The translations under genes and the position numbers were made by a program. From contig VFGV01000004.1 of NCBI GenBank assembly GCA_009392275.1, forward strand, positions 64,290-128,289: a DNA stretch of 64,000 nt, in the 5' to 3' direction. The stretch is from SAR202 cluster bacterium. GTDB lineage: Bacteria > Chloroflexota > Dehalococcoidia > Lucifugimonadales > UBA2962. The notes under the pieces were generated by a model, which was given only the letters and a program-made list of their open reading frames with translations, was not told the DNA's origin and ran no database searches. How positions within the stretch are numbered: the first letter of the stretch is position 1; every line of letters begins with the position of its first letter. Positions 53,770 through 62,888 of this stretch are shown here, piece after piece.

Positions 53770-54474
53770 TTACATTTTTTTTAATAACTCAGGTAGCTGA
53801 ATTAAGGTAGTTATTCTTGGACCGTCTTCAAAAGTTTCATTTAAAGAATACCTGTCAATAAGGATGTAGTTGGTACCGACGAGCTTTGCTCCTATTATGT
53901 CTGACAAGATTTGGTCTCCCACATGAATATTTTCCTCAGGTTCACATTTGGCTTTTTTAAAAGCCATTTCAAATATACGTTTATCTGGTTTTTCTGCTTT
54001 TGCTTCCAGCGACGTTATTGCAAAATCTATTTGTCCTATTAGATCTAACTCGGCTAGAATTTTATAGCCAGTTGTATTCATGTTTGTTATGACAGCCAAA
54101 ACAAACCCTTGATCTTTTAGTGTTTTTAAGACAGGTCTTACATCATCAAAAACTGTTAACTTGTATGACATTTTTTGTGTTTCTAACCAAACATCTAAAG
54201 ATTTATCTAGGTTGATATCAGGATCTGCCTCAGAAAGTATTAATTTTTCATATTCTGCAAAAAAATTTAGTTTCTCTTGGCTGGTCATCGATCTAATAGG
54301 AATTGTCGCATTTTGTTTTGACATGAATTCATCAGCCTTAAAATAACCTCTCTGAACATGATCTTCAGTTAAATGCAAGCCGAACTTTGCAGCGGCTTTC
54401 GACTGGATTTCATATCTACTTGGTGAGAAACCAGCTAATGTTCCGTATAAATCAAAAGTTATTGCCTTTATCAT
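53770..54474 (-). CDS. HAD-superfamily hydrolase (haloacid dehalogenase/phosphatase type)
   Basis: 234-residue HAD protein with motif I FDLYGTLAGF (the nucleophile Asp, with DLYGT rather than DxDxT). Motif II is AVITNMNTTGY, motif III EAKAEKPDKRIF, and motif IV is HVGDQILSDIIGAK. A C1-type helical cap lies at about residues 20-90. This is the subfamily of small-molecule phosphatases and dehalogenases. DLYGT lacks the second Asp that phosphatases usually use as acid/base, which leans to dehalogenase-like or altered activity. Substrate unknown. It converges on mfd. Confidence 0.88.
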   Translation of the reverse strand: MIKAITFDLYGTLAGFSPSRYEIQSKAAAKFGLHLTEDHVQRGYFKADEFMSKQNATIPIRSMTSQEKLNFFAEYEKLILSEADPDINLDKSLDVWLETQKMSYKLTVFDDVRPVLKTLKDQGFVLAVITNMNTTGYKILAELDLIGQIDFAITSLEAKAEKPDKRIFEMAFKKAKCEPEENIHVGDQILSDIIGAKLVGTNYILIDRYSLNETFEDGPRITTLIQLPELLKKM

Positions 54475-54528
54475 CAGATTGCATGCTATCCTTTTATCAT
54501 TAAACTAATATTTTATAGGTTAATCCAA

Positions 54529-55557
54529 ATGGAAATTAAATCAGGAAAACTGCCTGCTCCATTATTGCAAAAACTACTAAGCAAAATTAAACATGTAGAC
54601 CCCAGGGTGCTAGTTGGTCCCAAATTAGGCGAAGATGCAGCTTTAATAGAGTTTGGAGACAAAATACTGGCCGCAAAAACTGATCCGATTACATTTGCCA
54701 CAGATTTAATTGGCTGGTATCTAGTTCAAGTTAATACCAACGACTTAGCTGTGGTTGGGGCCACACCACGGTGGATGCTTGTAACACTATTACTACCTGA
54801 AGGTACCAATGAGCAACAAATAACTTCTATTTTTAGCGACCTAACTAAAGCAGCTAAAAGTCAAAATATTGCTTTAATAGGGGGGCATACTGAGATTACT
54901 TCCGGAATCACTAGATCTATTGCCATAGGAACTCTTTTAGGAGAATTGGACTCTAAAGATGCAATTAAGACCGCTGACATTAAAGATGGAGATGCAATAA
55001 TACTAACAAAAGGCATAGCTATCGAAGGCACGTCTCTTTTATGCAGGGAAAATGAAAACAAATTGCTTGAATTAGGTGTGAATCCAAACATCATAAATAC
55101 TGGCAAAAAAATGCTTTTTGAACCTGGAATAAGTGTAAGAACTGATGCTGAACTGGCTAGGAAAACCGTTAAAGTAAATTCCATGCATGACCCTACAGAA
55201 GGCGGAATCGCCACAGGTCTTGAGGAAATGGCTTCAGCTTCAGGTTTGGGGTTCAATATTGACTCTTCAAATATAGTTATTTATAAAGAGTCGAAAATTG
55301 TGTGCGATGCGCTAGGATTAAACCCACTTGGGTTAATTTCATCAGGAGCCTTATTGCTGACAACCTCCGCAGATAACGCTCCTAAATTACTGTCCGCTTT
55401 CCACAAGAACAACATCATTGCCAATATTATTGGTACAGCTACTAAACAACATAAAGGCGTAAATGTTCTTAAAGATGGCACAGTGAGTATAATGGAATCC
55501 TTTGATCGCGATGAACTTGCGCGCTACTACGACGATAATACAATTTCCCACCAATAA
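54529..55557 (+). CDS. AIR-synthase/HypE-like ATP-grasp-fold protein
   Basis: 342-residue member of the PurM/HypE/SelD/ThiL superfamily: GEDAALIEFGDKILAAKTDPITF, VNTNDLAVVGATPRWML, GGHTEITSGITR, MHDPTEGGIATGLEEMA and ISSGALLLTT. It resembles HypE most in the middle, but it ends ...NTISHQ. HypE proteins end in a carbamoylated Cys, so it is not a functional HypE. There are no hydrogenase or hyp genes nearby. It lies 107 bases upstream of nuoA on the same strand. An unspecified ATP-dependent small-molecule enzyme is the safe call. Confidence 0.8.
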   Translation: MEIKSGKLPAPLLQKLLSKIKHVDPRVLVGPKLGEDAALIEFGDKILAAKTDPITFATDLIGWYLVQVNTNDLAVVGATPRWMLVTLLLPEGTNEQQITSIFSDLTKAAKSQNIALIGGHTEITSGITRSIAIGTLLGELDSKDAIKTADIKDGDAIILTKGIAIEGTSLLCRENENKLLELGVNPNIINTGKKMLFEPGISVRTDAELARKTVKVNSMHDPTEGGIATGLEEMASASGLGFNIDSSNIVIYKESKIVCDALGLNPLGLISSGALLLTTSADNAPKLLSAFHKNNIIANIIGTATKQHKGVNVLKDGTVSIMESFDRDELARYYDDNTISHQ

Positions 55558-55664
55558 ATAGTAGTTACCAATCTGGAAATAAAACTAGTAAGATATTAAT
55601 ATAAGCTAATACGCTAATTTGAATTATTCTGTCTTTAGCAATCTGGTTAAAACCCTTAGAGTAG

Positions 55665-56042
55665 GTGTTTTTCTTGCCCCCAGGGTACGACGTAAATTGG
55701 ATAGTTGTTATCATATTACCCATAATGGGAGCTTTACTAATTGGAGCTCTATTCGTTGTATCAAAATTTATAGCCCCTAAGCGTTTTTCAAAAGTAAAAG
55801 ATGAGCCATATGAATGCGGTATTCCTCCCGAACCATTTAGATGGTCTCAAATTAGAATTCGATATTATATTTTTGCAATTCTGTTTATCATATTCGATAT
55901 AGAAGCAGTATTTTTATTTCCATGGGCAATCATATACCTAAAGTCTGGATCAATGATTTTCTATGAGATGCTGATATTTATTGGGATTCTATTTTTTGGC
56001 ATTATCTACAGTTGGCGCAAAGGAGTATTGCAGTGGAAATAA
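55665..56042 (+). CDS. nuoA: Complex I subunit A (NuoA/ND3)
   Basis: First gene of the complex I operon. The 125-residue membrane subunit has three transmembrane segments and the conserved loop [11 protein letters not shown] (containing the functionally known Cys of ND3), then [23 protein letters not shown]. The start is GTG at 55665; TTG at 55674 is possible but less likely. It overlaps nuoB by 10 bases. A clear promoter is not visible in the 107-base gap from the upstream gene. Confidence 0.94.
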   Translation: MFFLPPGYDVNWIVVIILPIMGALLIGALFVVSKFIAPKRFSKVKDEPYECGIPPEPFRWSQIRIRYYIFAILFIIFDIEAVFLFPWAIIYLKSGSMIFYEMLIFIGILFFGIIYSWRKGVLQWK

Positions 56043-56626
56043 ACCAAGATAAGTATGCAGACCTTACCACCGGTTATGATAATGCTGCTGCAGAAAATGG
56101 AAATATAACGGCTGAAAGCGTTTTTGAACAAGTATTGCCAAACGTGGTCGCCGCAAAATCTAATGAACTATTTGCATTGGCTAGAAAATCATCTTTGTGG
56201 ACATTATCATTTGGCCTTGCATGCTGTGCAATAGAAATGATGTCGACCCATATGTCTCATCACGATATTGATCGTTTCGGTATAGTGACTTGGCCATCGC
56301 CCCGGCAATCCGATGTTATGATTGTCGCAGGGACTGTAGTAAAAAAAATGGCAGACCCCATAAAGCGCTTATATGAACAAATGCCTGACCCTAAATGGGT
56401 GATTGCGATGGGAGCATGTGCCACCAATGGTGGCCCTTACTACCGATCCTATTCGGTAGTGATGGGGGTTGACCATTTAATACCAGTTGATGTGTACGTG
56501 CCAGGATGCCCCCCAAGGCCTGAAGCCTTAATGTACGGCATAATGGAATTGCAAGACAAAATTTCTTCAGATGCTAAAAACCGAGAGAATTTAATAAACG
56601 ACAAACAGCTTAATAATGGAAACTAA
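56033..56626 (+). CDS. nuoB: Complex I subunit B (NuoB/PSST)
   Basis: Carries cluster N2 next to the quinone site. I choose GTG at 56033 (197 residues): it follows AAAGGAG by seven bases, whereas the longer frame from TTG 56012 has no ribosome site. Cluster ligands are visible: adjacent Cys-Cys in [10 protein letters not shown], Cys in GACATNGG and Cys in PGCPPRPEA. The loop [13 protein letters not shown] contacts the quinone site. The N-terminal region of about 40 residues before the fold is longer than usual and polar. Confidence 0.95.
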   Translation: MEINQDKYADLTTGYDNAAAENGNITAESVFEQVLPNVVAAKSNELFALARKSSLWTLSFGLACCAIEMMSTHMSHHDIDRFGIVTWPSPRQSDVMIVAGTVVKKMADPIKRLYEQMPDPKWVIAMGACATNGGPYYRSYSVVMGVDHLIPVDVYVPGCPPRPEALMYGIMELQDKISSDAKNRENLINDKQLNNGN

Positions 56627-56659
56627 ACGCAGATTATTTATCGTAAAGACCCATAACCA

Positions 56660-57172
56660 TTGGACTTTATCATAACAATGGAAGGCACAGAACATAAAAA
56701 TATCGTCCTAAGCGAGGTAAATCAAAAGTTACTAGAGCTTTTACCTTCGATTTTAAATGAACCAGATGTTGAGTACGGAACCAAAATTGATGAAGTGGTT
56801 TTAAACGTTCCTAGCAATCTTATACATCCAATATGCAAAACTTTGCACTTAAACACCGAGTTGTTCTTCGACTATCTAAGATGTCTTTCTGTAGTCGATT
56901 ATAAAGATATTCTGGAAATCAATTATCATCTTTTCTCATATACAAAACGGCATAAAATGGTTCTGAAGTGCGAACTTAATCCTAAGAAGCCTGTCATCTC
57001 ATCTGTTTCCAATATTTGGAAAGCAGCTAACTGGTTTGAAAGAGAATCCCATGATCTTTTTGGAGTGGTATTTAAAGACCATCCGAGTTTAGATAGGTTA
57101 CTTTTACCAGATGACTTTGAAGGCAATCCTGGTTTAAAGTCATATCCGCTGCACGAATATAAAGAGTGGTGA
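56660..57172 (+). CDS. nuoC: Complex I subunit C (NuoC, 30 kDa)
   Basis: 170-residue hydrophilic subunit that pairs with NuoD in the connecting arm. Typical features are EINYHLFSYTKRHKMVLKCEL in the middle and the family signature ERESHDLFGVVFKDHPSLDRLLLPDDFEG, then SYPLHEYKEW at the C terminus. The start is uncertain: TTG at 56660 or ATG at 56678, with no ribosome site for either. It is a separate gene from nuoD, unlike the NuoCD fusions of enterobacteria. Confidence 0.92.
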   Translation: MDFIITMEGTEHKNIVLSEVNQKLLELLPSILNEPDVEYGTKIDEVVLNVPSNLIHPICKTLHLNTELFFDYLRCLSVVDYKDILEINYHLFSYTKRHKMVLKCELNPKKPVISSVSNIWKAANWFERESHDLFGVVFKDHPSLDRLLLPDDFEGNPGLKSYPLHEYKEW

Positions 57173-57229
57173 TCCGTCATTTGCAAACATAATAGTAATT
57201 AATAAATAGTTATCGGAACATAAATAACA

Positions 57230-58354
57230 TTGGAAATTAATAAAAACGTTAACGAATCAGGATCGATGGTTGATATGTTAATCAACATGGGTCCGCAACA
57301 TCCCAGTACTCATGGAGTATTTCGTTTAGTTTTACAACTCGATGGTGAATTAATCGTTGACGCTGAACCTCATATTGGTTATCTACATCGCGGCTCAGAA
57401 AAATTATGTGAGGCTGAGAGTTATTCTCAAGTAGTCACGTTATTTGACAGACTAGATTATGTTGCTAACTTAAATGGCGAATTGGCATTTTGCATGGCAG
57501 CGGAAAAATTACTGGAATTAGAAATTCCAGACCGCGCTTGGTACATAAGGACCATCCTCTGCGAACTAAACCGTATTGCTAGCCATATGCTATTTTATGG
57601 CGTTTACGGGCTCGATGCAGGAGCCATGACGCCTGTACTTTACGGATTTAGAGAAAGAGAGCGAATTCAATCTTTGTTTGAGCAAGTTACCGGCGCAAGA
57701 ATGATGCATAACTACATTAGAATAGGGGGAGTAAAAGAGGATTTACCCTCAGGGTTCGAGAATAAATTATATTCTGTAATTGATGAATTAGATGCCGCTA
57801 TTGAAGAATGCGATGAGCTATTAACCCAAAATGAAGCATTTTTGGCTAGGACTAAAAATGTCAGTCGTTTACCGATCGAGGATGCTGTTAATTTTGGTGT
57901 TACCGGTCCTATTTTAAGGTCAACTGGACTGATAGAAGACGTTAGAATATCTGAGCCTTACGGAATATATGATAGATTTGATTTTGGAATACCTATTGGT
58001 AACACTGGAGACTGTTGGGATCGATATTATGTGCGTATGCAAGAAATGCGAGAATCTTTATCTATTATTAAACAAGCCATGAAACAAATAGAGCCTGGTG
58101 AGATTCAGGCAAAAATGAGACGAATAGTTCGACCCCCAGAAGGAGAATGTTTTGTTAGAACCGAATCTCCTCGCGGGGATTTAGGGGTATTTCTAGTGAG
58201 TGACGGCAGCCAAAACCCATATCGAGTTAAAGTTAGAGCCCCATCATTTGCAAACCTTCAGGCTATAAAACATATGTTAGAAGGTGTTTATGTTGCGGAT
58301 GCGGTGGTAATTTTAGGCTCATTGGACATCGTCTTAGGAGAGGTTGATCGATGA
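57230..58354 (+). CDS. nuoD: Complex I subunit D (NuoD, 49 kDa)
   Basis: Quinone-site subunit of 374 residues with NMGPQHPSTHGVFRL at the N terminus (His and Tyr/His of the quinone pocket region), IGYLHRGSEKL, ELNRIASHMLFYGVYGLDAGA and the C-terminal APSFANLQAIKHML and LGSLDIVLGEVDR. The last Arg precedes the ATGA overlap with nuoH. Start is TTG at 57230 with a weak GGA upstream. Nothing is missing from the family pattern. Confidence 0.95.
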   Translation: MEINKNVNESGSMVDMLINMGPQHPSTHGVFRLVLQLDGELIVDAEPHIGYLHRGSEKLCEAESYSQVVTLFDRLDYVANLNGELAFCMAAEKLLELEIPDRAWYIRTILCELNRIASHMLFYGVYGLDAGAMTPVLYGFRERERIQSLFEQVTGARMMHNYIRIGGVKEDLPSGFENKLYSVIDELDAAIEECDELLTQNEAFLARTKNVSRLPIEDAVNFGVTGPILRSTGLIEDVRISEPYGIYDRFDFGIPIGNTGDCWDRYYVRMQEMRESLSIIKQAMKQIEPGEIQAKMRRIVRPPEGECFVRTESPRGDLGVFLVSDGSQNPYRVKVRAPSFANLQAIKHMLEGVYVADAVVILGSLDIVLGEVDR

Positions 58355-59502
58355 GCTGGCAAAATTTAGTTTTCTATGTGCTTGGAGCTGTCGGATTAAT
58401 AATATTTTTATCATTAACTGTCATGGTTCTAACTTGGATAGAGCGTAAATTTCTTGCTCGTATACAGCAAAGAATGGGTCCCATGAGAGTCGGCCCACAT
58501 GGACTGCTACAACCCATCGCAGACGTAATCAAATTAATTAGCAAGGAGGATATTCTACCAAGTTGGGCTGACAAGCCAATATACTGGATTGCCCCACTCG
58601 CGATTTTCGTCCCGGCAATAGCAATATGGGTAACAATTCCATTCTCAGAAACGCTGGTACTGCAAAATTTAGACTTGGGCTTATTTTATATAGCAGCGAT
58701 ATCTGTATTGTCGGTACTAGGTTTAGTAATGGCAGGTTGGGGATCAGCAAATAAGTATTCAATGTTAGGAGGCTTAAGAGCTGTCGGGCAATTGATCAGT
58801 TATGAAATTCCATTCATTATGGCAATACTTGGGGTTGCGATGTTAAGTCAATCATTGAGCCTAATCGATATAATTAATGATCAATCTAAAATCGCCAATA
58901 TAATTGTTCAACCAATAGGGTTTTTGATTTTTCTCGCAGCTGGCCTTGCCGAGTTAGGGCGAACGCCATTTGATATCCACCATGCAGAATCCGAAGTGGT
59001 TGGAGGGCCTTTTGTTGAATACAGTGGAGCACATTGGGCGATTATACAGCTTGCCGAATATGTCAACACCTTCGCTATAGCAGCTTTGATAGCAGTGATG
59101 TTTTTAGGAGGGTGGAGCTGGCCTTCAATGCCATTTAGTGGAATCCCTCATCATTTACTATCCGTTATATGGTTCTTAATAAAGATATATGCGGTAATCT
59201 TACTGATATTTTGGATCAGAGGAACTTATCCTAGACTAAGGATAGATCAGCTAATGTCATTCGGATGGAAGGTTTTAGTTCCAGTATCATTTATCAATAT
59301 AGTGTTTACAGGTTTTGTTCGTTTCTACAACCTTCACTGGTCAATACTTACAGTTCTATCTTTGATAACAATTGGCTCCATCTTCTACCTAATATACAAG
59401 ACTCCCCAGCAATCAAGAGGGGAAAATTCTATAAGAATTGTACCGTCTAAAGAAGCAGCCAGTAGACCTCCAGAAAACTATGGAGATGTAAATGTTAGGT
59501 AG
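58351..59502 (+). CDS. nuoH: Complex I subunit H (NuoH/ND1)
   Basis: 383-residue proton-channel-adjacent membrane subunit, eight or nine transmembrane segments. Conserved blocks are WIERKFLARIQQRMGPMRVGPHGLLQPIAD, LRAVGQLISYEIPF, ELGRTPFDIHHAESEVVGGPFVEYSG and GTYPRLRIDQLMSFGWK. These form the loops facing the quinone tunnel. It starts at the ATGA overlap with nuoD and overlaps nuoI by 11 bases. nuoE, nuoF and nuoG are not between D and H, so the operon skips the NADH module. Confidence 0.96.
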   Translation: MSWQNLVFYVLGAVGLIIFLSLTVMVLTWIERKFLARIQQRMGPMRVGPHGLLQPIADVIKLISKEDILPSWADKPIYWIAPLAIFVPAIAIWVTIPFSETLVLQNLDLGLFYIAAISVLSVLGLVMAGWGSANKYSMLGGLRAVGQLISYEIPFIMAILGVAMLSQSLSLIDIINDQSKIANIIVQPIGFLIFLAAGLAELGRTPFDIHHAESEVVGGPFVEYSGAHWAIIQLAEYVNTFAIAALIAVMFLGGWSWPSMPFSGIPHHLLSVIWFLIKIYAVILLIFWIRGTYPRLRIDQLMSFGWKVLVPVSFINIVFTGFVRFYNLHWSILTVLSLITIGSIFYLIYKTPQQSRGENSIRIVPSKEAASRPPENYGDVNVR

Positions 59503-60079
59503 TATCAAAGGATTGAAAGTTACTTTAGTAACTATGATGCGTAAACCAGTTACTGCTCAATACCCAATTCCGAGCAAGCGCCTAGATATTGAGAAGCGTT
59601 TCATGGGTTTTCCTGCATTACTATGGGACGACTCTAATAACGAACCCTACTGTACAGGATGTATGGTATGTGTGCGGGAGTGTCCTACTCAATGTATGAG
59701 TGCCACAATGACAGATAATGATAAGTTTACTGAAGAAAAATCGACTAGAAAAAAAATCATTGATTCGTTCGAGATCAACCTCTCTAGATGTATAGTTTGT
59801 GGTATTTGTGTAGATGTATGTAATTTTGATGCAATTGAAATGAGTCATGAACACGAGTTAAGCAAATTCCAACGTAATGCCAATCGAGCCAACTTAGAAT
59901 CTTTGCTAGAGATGGGTAAAACATTTCAGGAAAAAATCGGCTGGAAGCCTGTACAAATAAAAAACATAGGCGACCCAGTTCTTAGAAGCAAATTGCAGGC
60001 TGAAGCCAAAGAGAAGTTAAAAAAACTCAATTCTACGGATGCCAAAGTGGATACAAAACCGGAGGATTTGTCGAAATGA
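59492..60079 (+). CDS. nuoI: Complex I subunit I (NuoI, 4Fe-4S)
   Basis: 195-residue iron-sulfur subunit with two 4Fe-4S motifs: CTGCMVCVRECP (about residues 52-63) and CIVCGICVDVC (about 92-102), followed by NFDAIEM. These carry clusters N6a and N6b. The C-terminal half has an extra charged extension (EKIGWKPVQIK to DAKVDTKPEDL) longer than standard NuoI. It overlaps nuoH by 11 and nuoJ by 4 bases. In an 11-subunit complex this subunit may take electrons from ferredoxin or another donor. Confidence 0.95.
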   Translation: MLGSIKGLKVTLVTMMRKPVTAQYPIPSKRLDIEKRFMGFPALLWDDSNNEPYCTGCMVCVRECPTQCMSATMTDNDKFTEEKSTRKKIIDSFEINLSRCIVCGICVDVCNFDAIEMSHEHELSKFQRNANRANLESLLEMGKTFQEKIGWKPVQIKNIGDPVLRSKLQAEAKEKLKKLNSTDAKVDTKPEDLSK

Positions 60080-60573
60080 CTTCTCTAATAATTTTTTATT
60101 TGGCTAGTTGTGTCGTTCTCGGTGGAGGATTGGCCGTTGTATTGTCCCGAAATATTGTTTATGCAGCATTTGGGCTTATCGCATCGCTTTCTGGAGTTGC
60201 TGGAATATTTATCCTTTCTTTTGCTCCATTTCTTGCATTGGTACAGATATTAATCTACGGAGGTGCAATAGTAATTGTAATCATATTTGCTCTGATGTTA
60301 ACGAAACTTGAAGATTTTCGAACACTTTCAGATCATAAACACTGGCCAATAGCTCTTGTTACTTCATTAATTACCTTGGGAATAATAATCTCTACTGCTT
60401 TTTACAGACCAGCAAATTTGACGTCTCGAAGTGGATTAGACCTGTCAAAACTGGCTGACGAACTTTTTTCAAAATGGGCCGTTCCATTCGAAATGGCTTC
60501 CTTGGTTTTACTAATTGCACTAATGGGTGGAGTGATAATGGTACGTAAAATAGATTCGAGGGACGATAAATGA
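60076..60573 (+). CDS. nuoJ: Complex I subunit J (NuoJ/ND6)
   Basis: 165-residue membrane subunit with five hydrophobic segments. The conserved VYAAFGLIASLSGVAGIF and the pi-bulge segment LVQILIYGGAIVIVIIFALML are present, ending in VLLIALMGGVIMVRKID. It starts four bases before the end of nuoI and ends four bases inside nuoK (both ATGA-type). A loop of moderate hydrophilicity at residues 105-130 is variable in this family. Confidence 0.95.
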   Translation: MTSLIIFYLASCVVLGGGLAVVLSRNIVYAAFGLIASLSGVAGIFILSFAPFLALVQILIYGGAIVIVIIFALMLTKLEDFRTLSDHKHWPIALVTSLITLGIIISTAFYRPANLTSRSGLDLSKLADELFSKWAVPFEMASLVLLIALMGGVIMVRKIDSRDDK

Positions 60574-60887
60574 TCGAATTAACGCATTTCCAAGTACTTA
60601 GCGGCCTCCTGTTTGCTATAGGACTCTATGGAGTTCTTGCCCGTAGAAATGCAATCCTTGTATTGATGTCCATTGAATTAATGTTAAACGCCGTAAATAT
60701 TAACTTAATCGGATATTCCATTTTCATGAACGCTAGTGAATCTCACAGAGCTCTCGGGCACGTATTAATTATATTTGTTATCACCATTGCAGCTGCCGAA
60801 TTAGCTTTAGCTATAGCAATAATATTAAGGCTGTATCGTAATAAATCTTCTATAAATACTGATGATATAAATATCATGAGATGGTGA
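60570..60887 (+). CDS. nuoK: Complex I subunit K (NuoK/ND4L)
   Basis: 105-residue three-helix membrane subunit with the two conserved membrane glutamates, in LMSIELMLNAVN and TIAAAELALAIAII. Both are needed for the proton relay. Family length is about 100 residues. It starts within the ATGA overlap with nuoJ. A 72-base gap with no gene separates it from nuoL, the longest gap in the operon. Confidence 0.95.
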   Translation: MIELTHFQVLSGLLFAIGLYGVLARRNAILVLMSIELMLNAVNINLIGYSIFMNASESHRALGHVLIIFVITIAAAELALAIAIILRLYRNKSSINTDDINIMRW

Positions 60888-60959
60888 TTAATGTGAGGAG
60901 ATTTAACATAAATAAAACTATTATGAATTCAATTTTTAGTAACAATTTAAAAGGTAGCA

Positions 60960-62864
60960 ATGGAATCAAATAATACACTTGGATTGCATGCCGCATGGAT
61001 AATACCTTCAATAAGTGCAGTCGCATTCTTAATCATAGTAGTGTCTATGCGAATAGCAGGATACTTCTATTCAGACAGAACAAAACTTGCATTGTTGGCG
61101 CCAATAGTTTCAATTACTGCTATCTTAGCTGGATTTATTTTATTTTGGTTAGTGCTTTTAGATGTGCTTAATTTCGGTGGCGGTTCTATATCGATGAATT
61201 GGTTAGTGGTTGGACTAACCGAAATTCGTTGGGGAATATTTGTGGATAAGGTTTCCGTTGCCATGCTTGGACTTGTTACATTCATTTCTCTATTAGTACA
61301 GGTTTATTCAATTGGGTATATGAAAGGGGACAAACATTTCGAATGGTACTTTGCTATACATGCACTTTTTGCAGCTGCTATGCTCACTCTAATATTGGCT
61401 GACAACTTATTATTTTTATACTTTGCTTGGGAATTAGTAGGGCTCGGATCTTACCTATTGATTGGATTTTGGTGGGAAAAACGATCAGCTGCTGAGGCGG
61501 CAAAAAAGGCTTTCATAACTACCAGAATCGGTGATGTGTGTTTACTCATTGGCATAATTCTTTTGTTCAAGGCAACAGGAACTTTTAATATATCAACAAT
61601 TTTTCACATAGCTGAGTCAGGCGGCATTAGTGATGCAATATTAAACAGTTCGATCTTATTGATTTTTATAGGTGCCATGGGTAAATCAGCACAATTTCCT
61701 TTTCATGTCTGGCTTCCAGATGCGATGGAGGGCCCTACTCCGGTTTCGGCATTAATTCACGCCGCGACTATGGTTGCAGCAGGAGTATATTTAGTAGCTA
61801 GAATGATGCCCATTTTTGAGTTGGCTCCAGAGATCATGCTTATCGTAATGATAATAGGATTAATCACATTTATTTTTGCAGGGTCTATGGCTTTAGTAAT
61901 GAGTGATATTAAAAGAGTTCTAGCTTACTCAACTATTAGCCATTTAGGATTAATGATGTTATGCCTAGGCACCGGTGGAGTAGCGGCTGCAATATTTCAT
62001 CTTATTGTACATGGCATTGCTAAAGCTTTATTGTTCCTTGGTGCCGGTTCGGTCATGCACTCCATAGATAACGAAACGAATATTTGGAAAATGGGTGGAT
62101 TACGGCATCGCATGCCAATTACAGCCATAACATTTTTTATTGGAGCGGCATCTCTGGCAGGTTTACCTCCACTAGCTGGATTCTTTTCCAAGGACGAGCT
62201 ACTGTTGTCTATCCTTCATGATGGCCAATACGTAGTTTTAGCAATCACTCTGTTAGGGGTGTTTTTGAGTGCTTTATATATGGCAAGAGTTGCTATAGTT
62301 CCATTCTTAGGTTCCACCCCAAAACATTTAGAGCAAAGCCATGAAAGCAGTTCGATAATGTGGGTGCCACTAGTCATATTAGCAATTCTTTCTGCGGGAA
62401 TAGGCTTTTTGATATTACCCTTAAGTTCAACATATCCTGGTTGGGCTGAATTTATTGACCCTTCACATCACTTTGAACTTGAACCATGGCTAATGATCTT
62501 ATCAATCATCTTAGCGTTAGCTGCTTTAATTTTCGGGTGGTCTGTTTATTTAAGAAAATCAGTTTCGGCAAAACAAATTATTGAATTTGCCCCTTCTTTC
62601 TATAAAACAATCCTAAATAAATATTATATTGATGATTTATATCAATGGATTATCGATAAATGCGTGCTAGCTTTTGGAAATTTGGTTGCGTTATTTGATC
62701 GTGTAGTAATTAACGACAAAGCTGTTGATGGATCAGCAATATCTGTATATATGTCAGCCCTTAAGACTCGCGTTTTACAGACTGGTTATCTTTTTACTTA
62801 TGGCGCCGCTATGATGTTAGGAGCATGTGGGCTAGCTATATTATGGTGGATATTACTTGATTAA
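60960..62864 (+). CDS. nuoL: Complex I subunit L (NuoL/ND5)
   Basis: 634-residue antiporter-like subunit with about 16 transmembrane segments and a C-terminal lateral helix. Conserved segments are DNLLFLYFAWELVGLGSYLLIGFWW (Glu of TM5), MGKSAQFPFHVWLPDAMEGPTPVSALIHAATMVAAGVYL and YSTISHLGLMM, then PLAGFFSKDELL. These carry the Glu/Lys/His proton relay. The start follows AAAAGG by six bases. Its length is typical and its order before nuoM fits complex I. Confidence 0.96.
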   Translation: MESNNTLGLHAAWIIPSISAVAFLIIVVSMRIAGYFYSDRTKLALLAPIVSITAILAGFILFWLVLLDVLNFGGGSISMNWLVVGLTEIRWGIFVDKVSVAMLGLVTFISLLVQVYSIGYMKGDKHFEWYFAIHALFAAAMLTLILADNLLFLYFAWELVGLGSYLLIGFWWEKRSAAEAAKKAFITTRIGDVCLLIGIILLFKATGTFNISTIFHIAESGGISDAILNSSILLIFIGAMGKSAQFPFHVWLPDAMEGPTPVSALIHAATMVAAGVYLVARMMPIFELAPEIMLIVMIIGLITFIFAGSMALVMSDIKRVLAYSTISHLGLMMLCLGTGGVAAAIFHLIVHGIAKALLFLGAGSVMHSIDNETNIWKMGGLRHRMPITAITFFIGAASLAGLPPLAGFFSKDELLLSILHDGQYVVLAITLLGVFLSALYMARVAIVPFLGSTPKHLEQSHESSSIMWVPLVILAILSAGIGFLILPLSSTYPGWAEFIDPSHHFELEPWLMILSIILALAALIFGWSVYLRKSVSAKQIIEFAPSFYKTILNKYYIDDLYQWIIDKCVLAFGNLVALFDRVVINDKAVDGSAISVYMSALKTRVLQTGYLFTYGAAMMLGACGLAILWWILLD

Positions 62865-62888
62865 TATATTTCTAATGGCTAACAGTTT

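Noticed and set aside
54529-55557. Hydrogenase maturation factor HypE
   Set aside because: Lacks the essential C-terminal Cys and no other hyp or hydrogenase gene is near.
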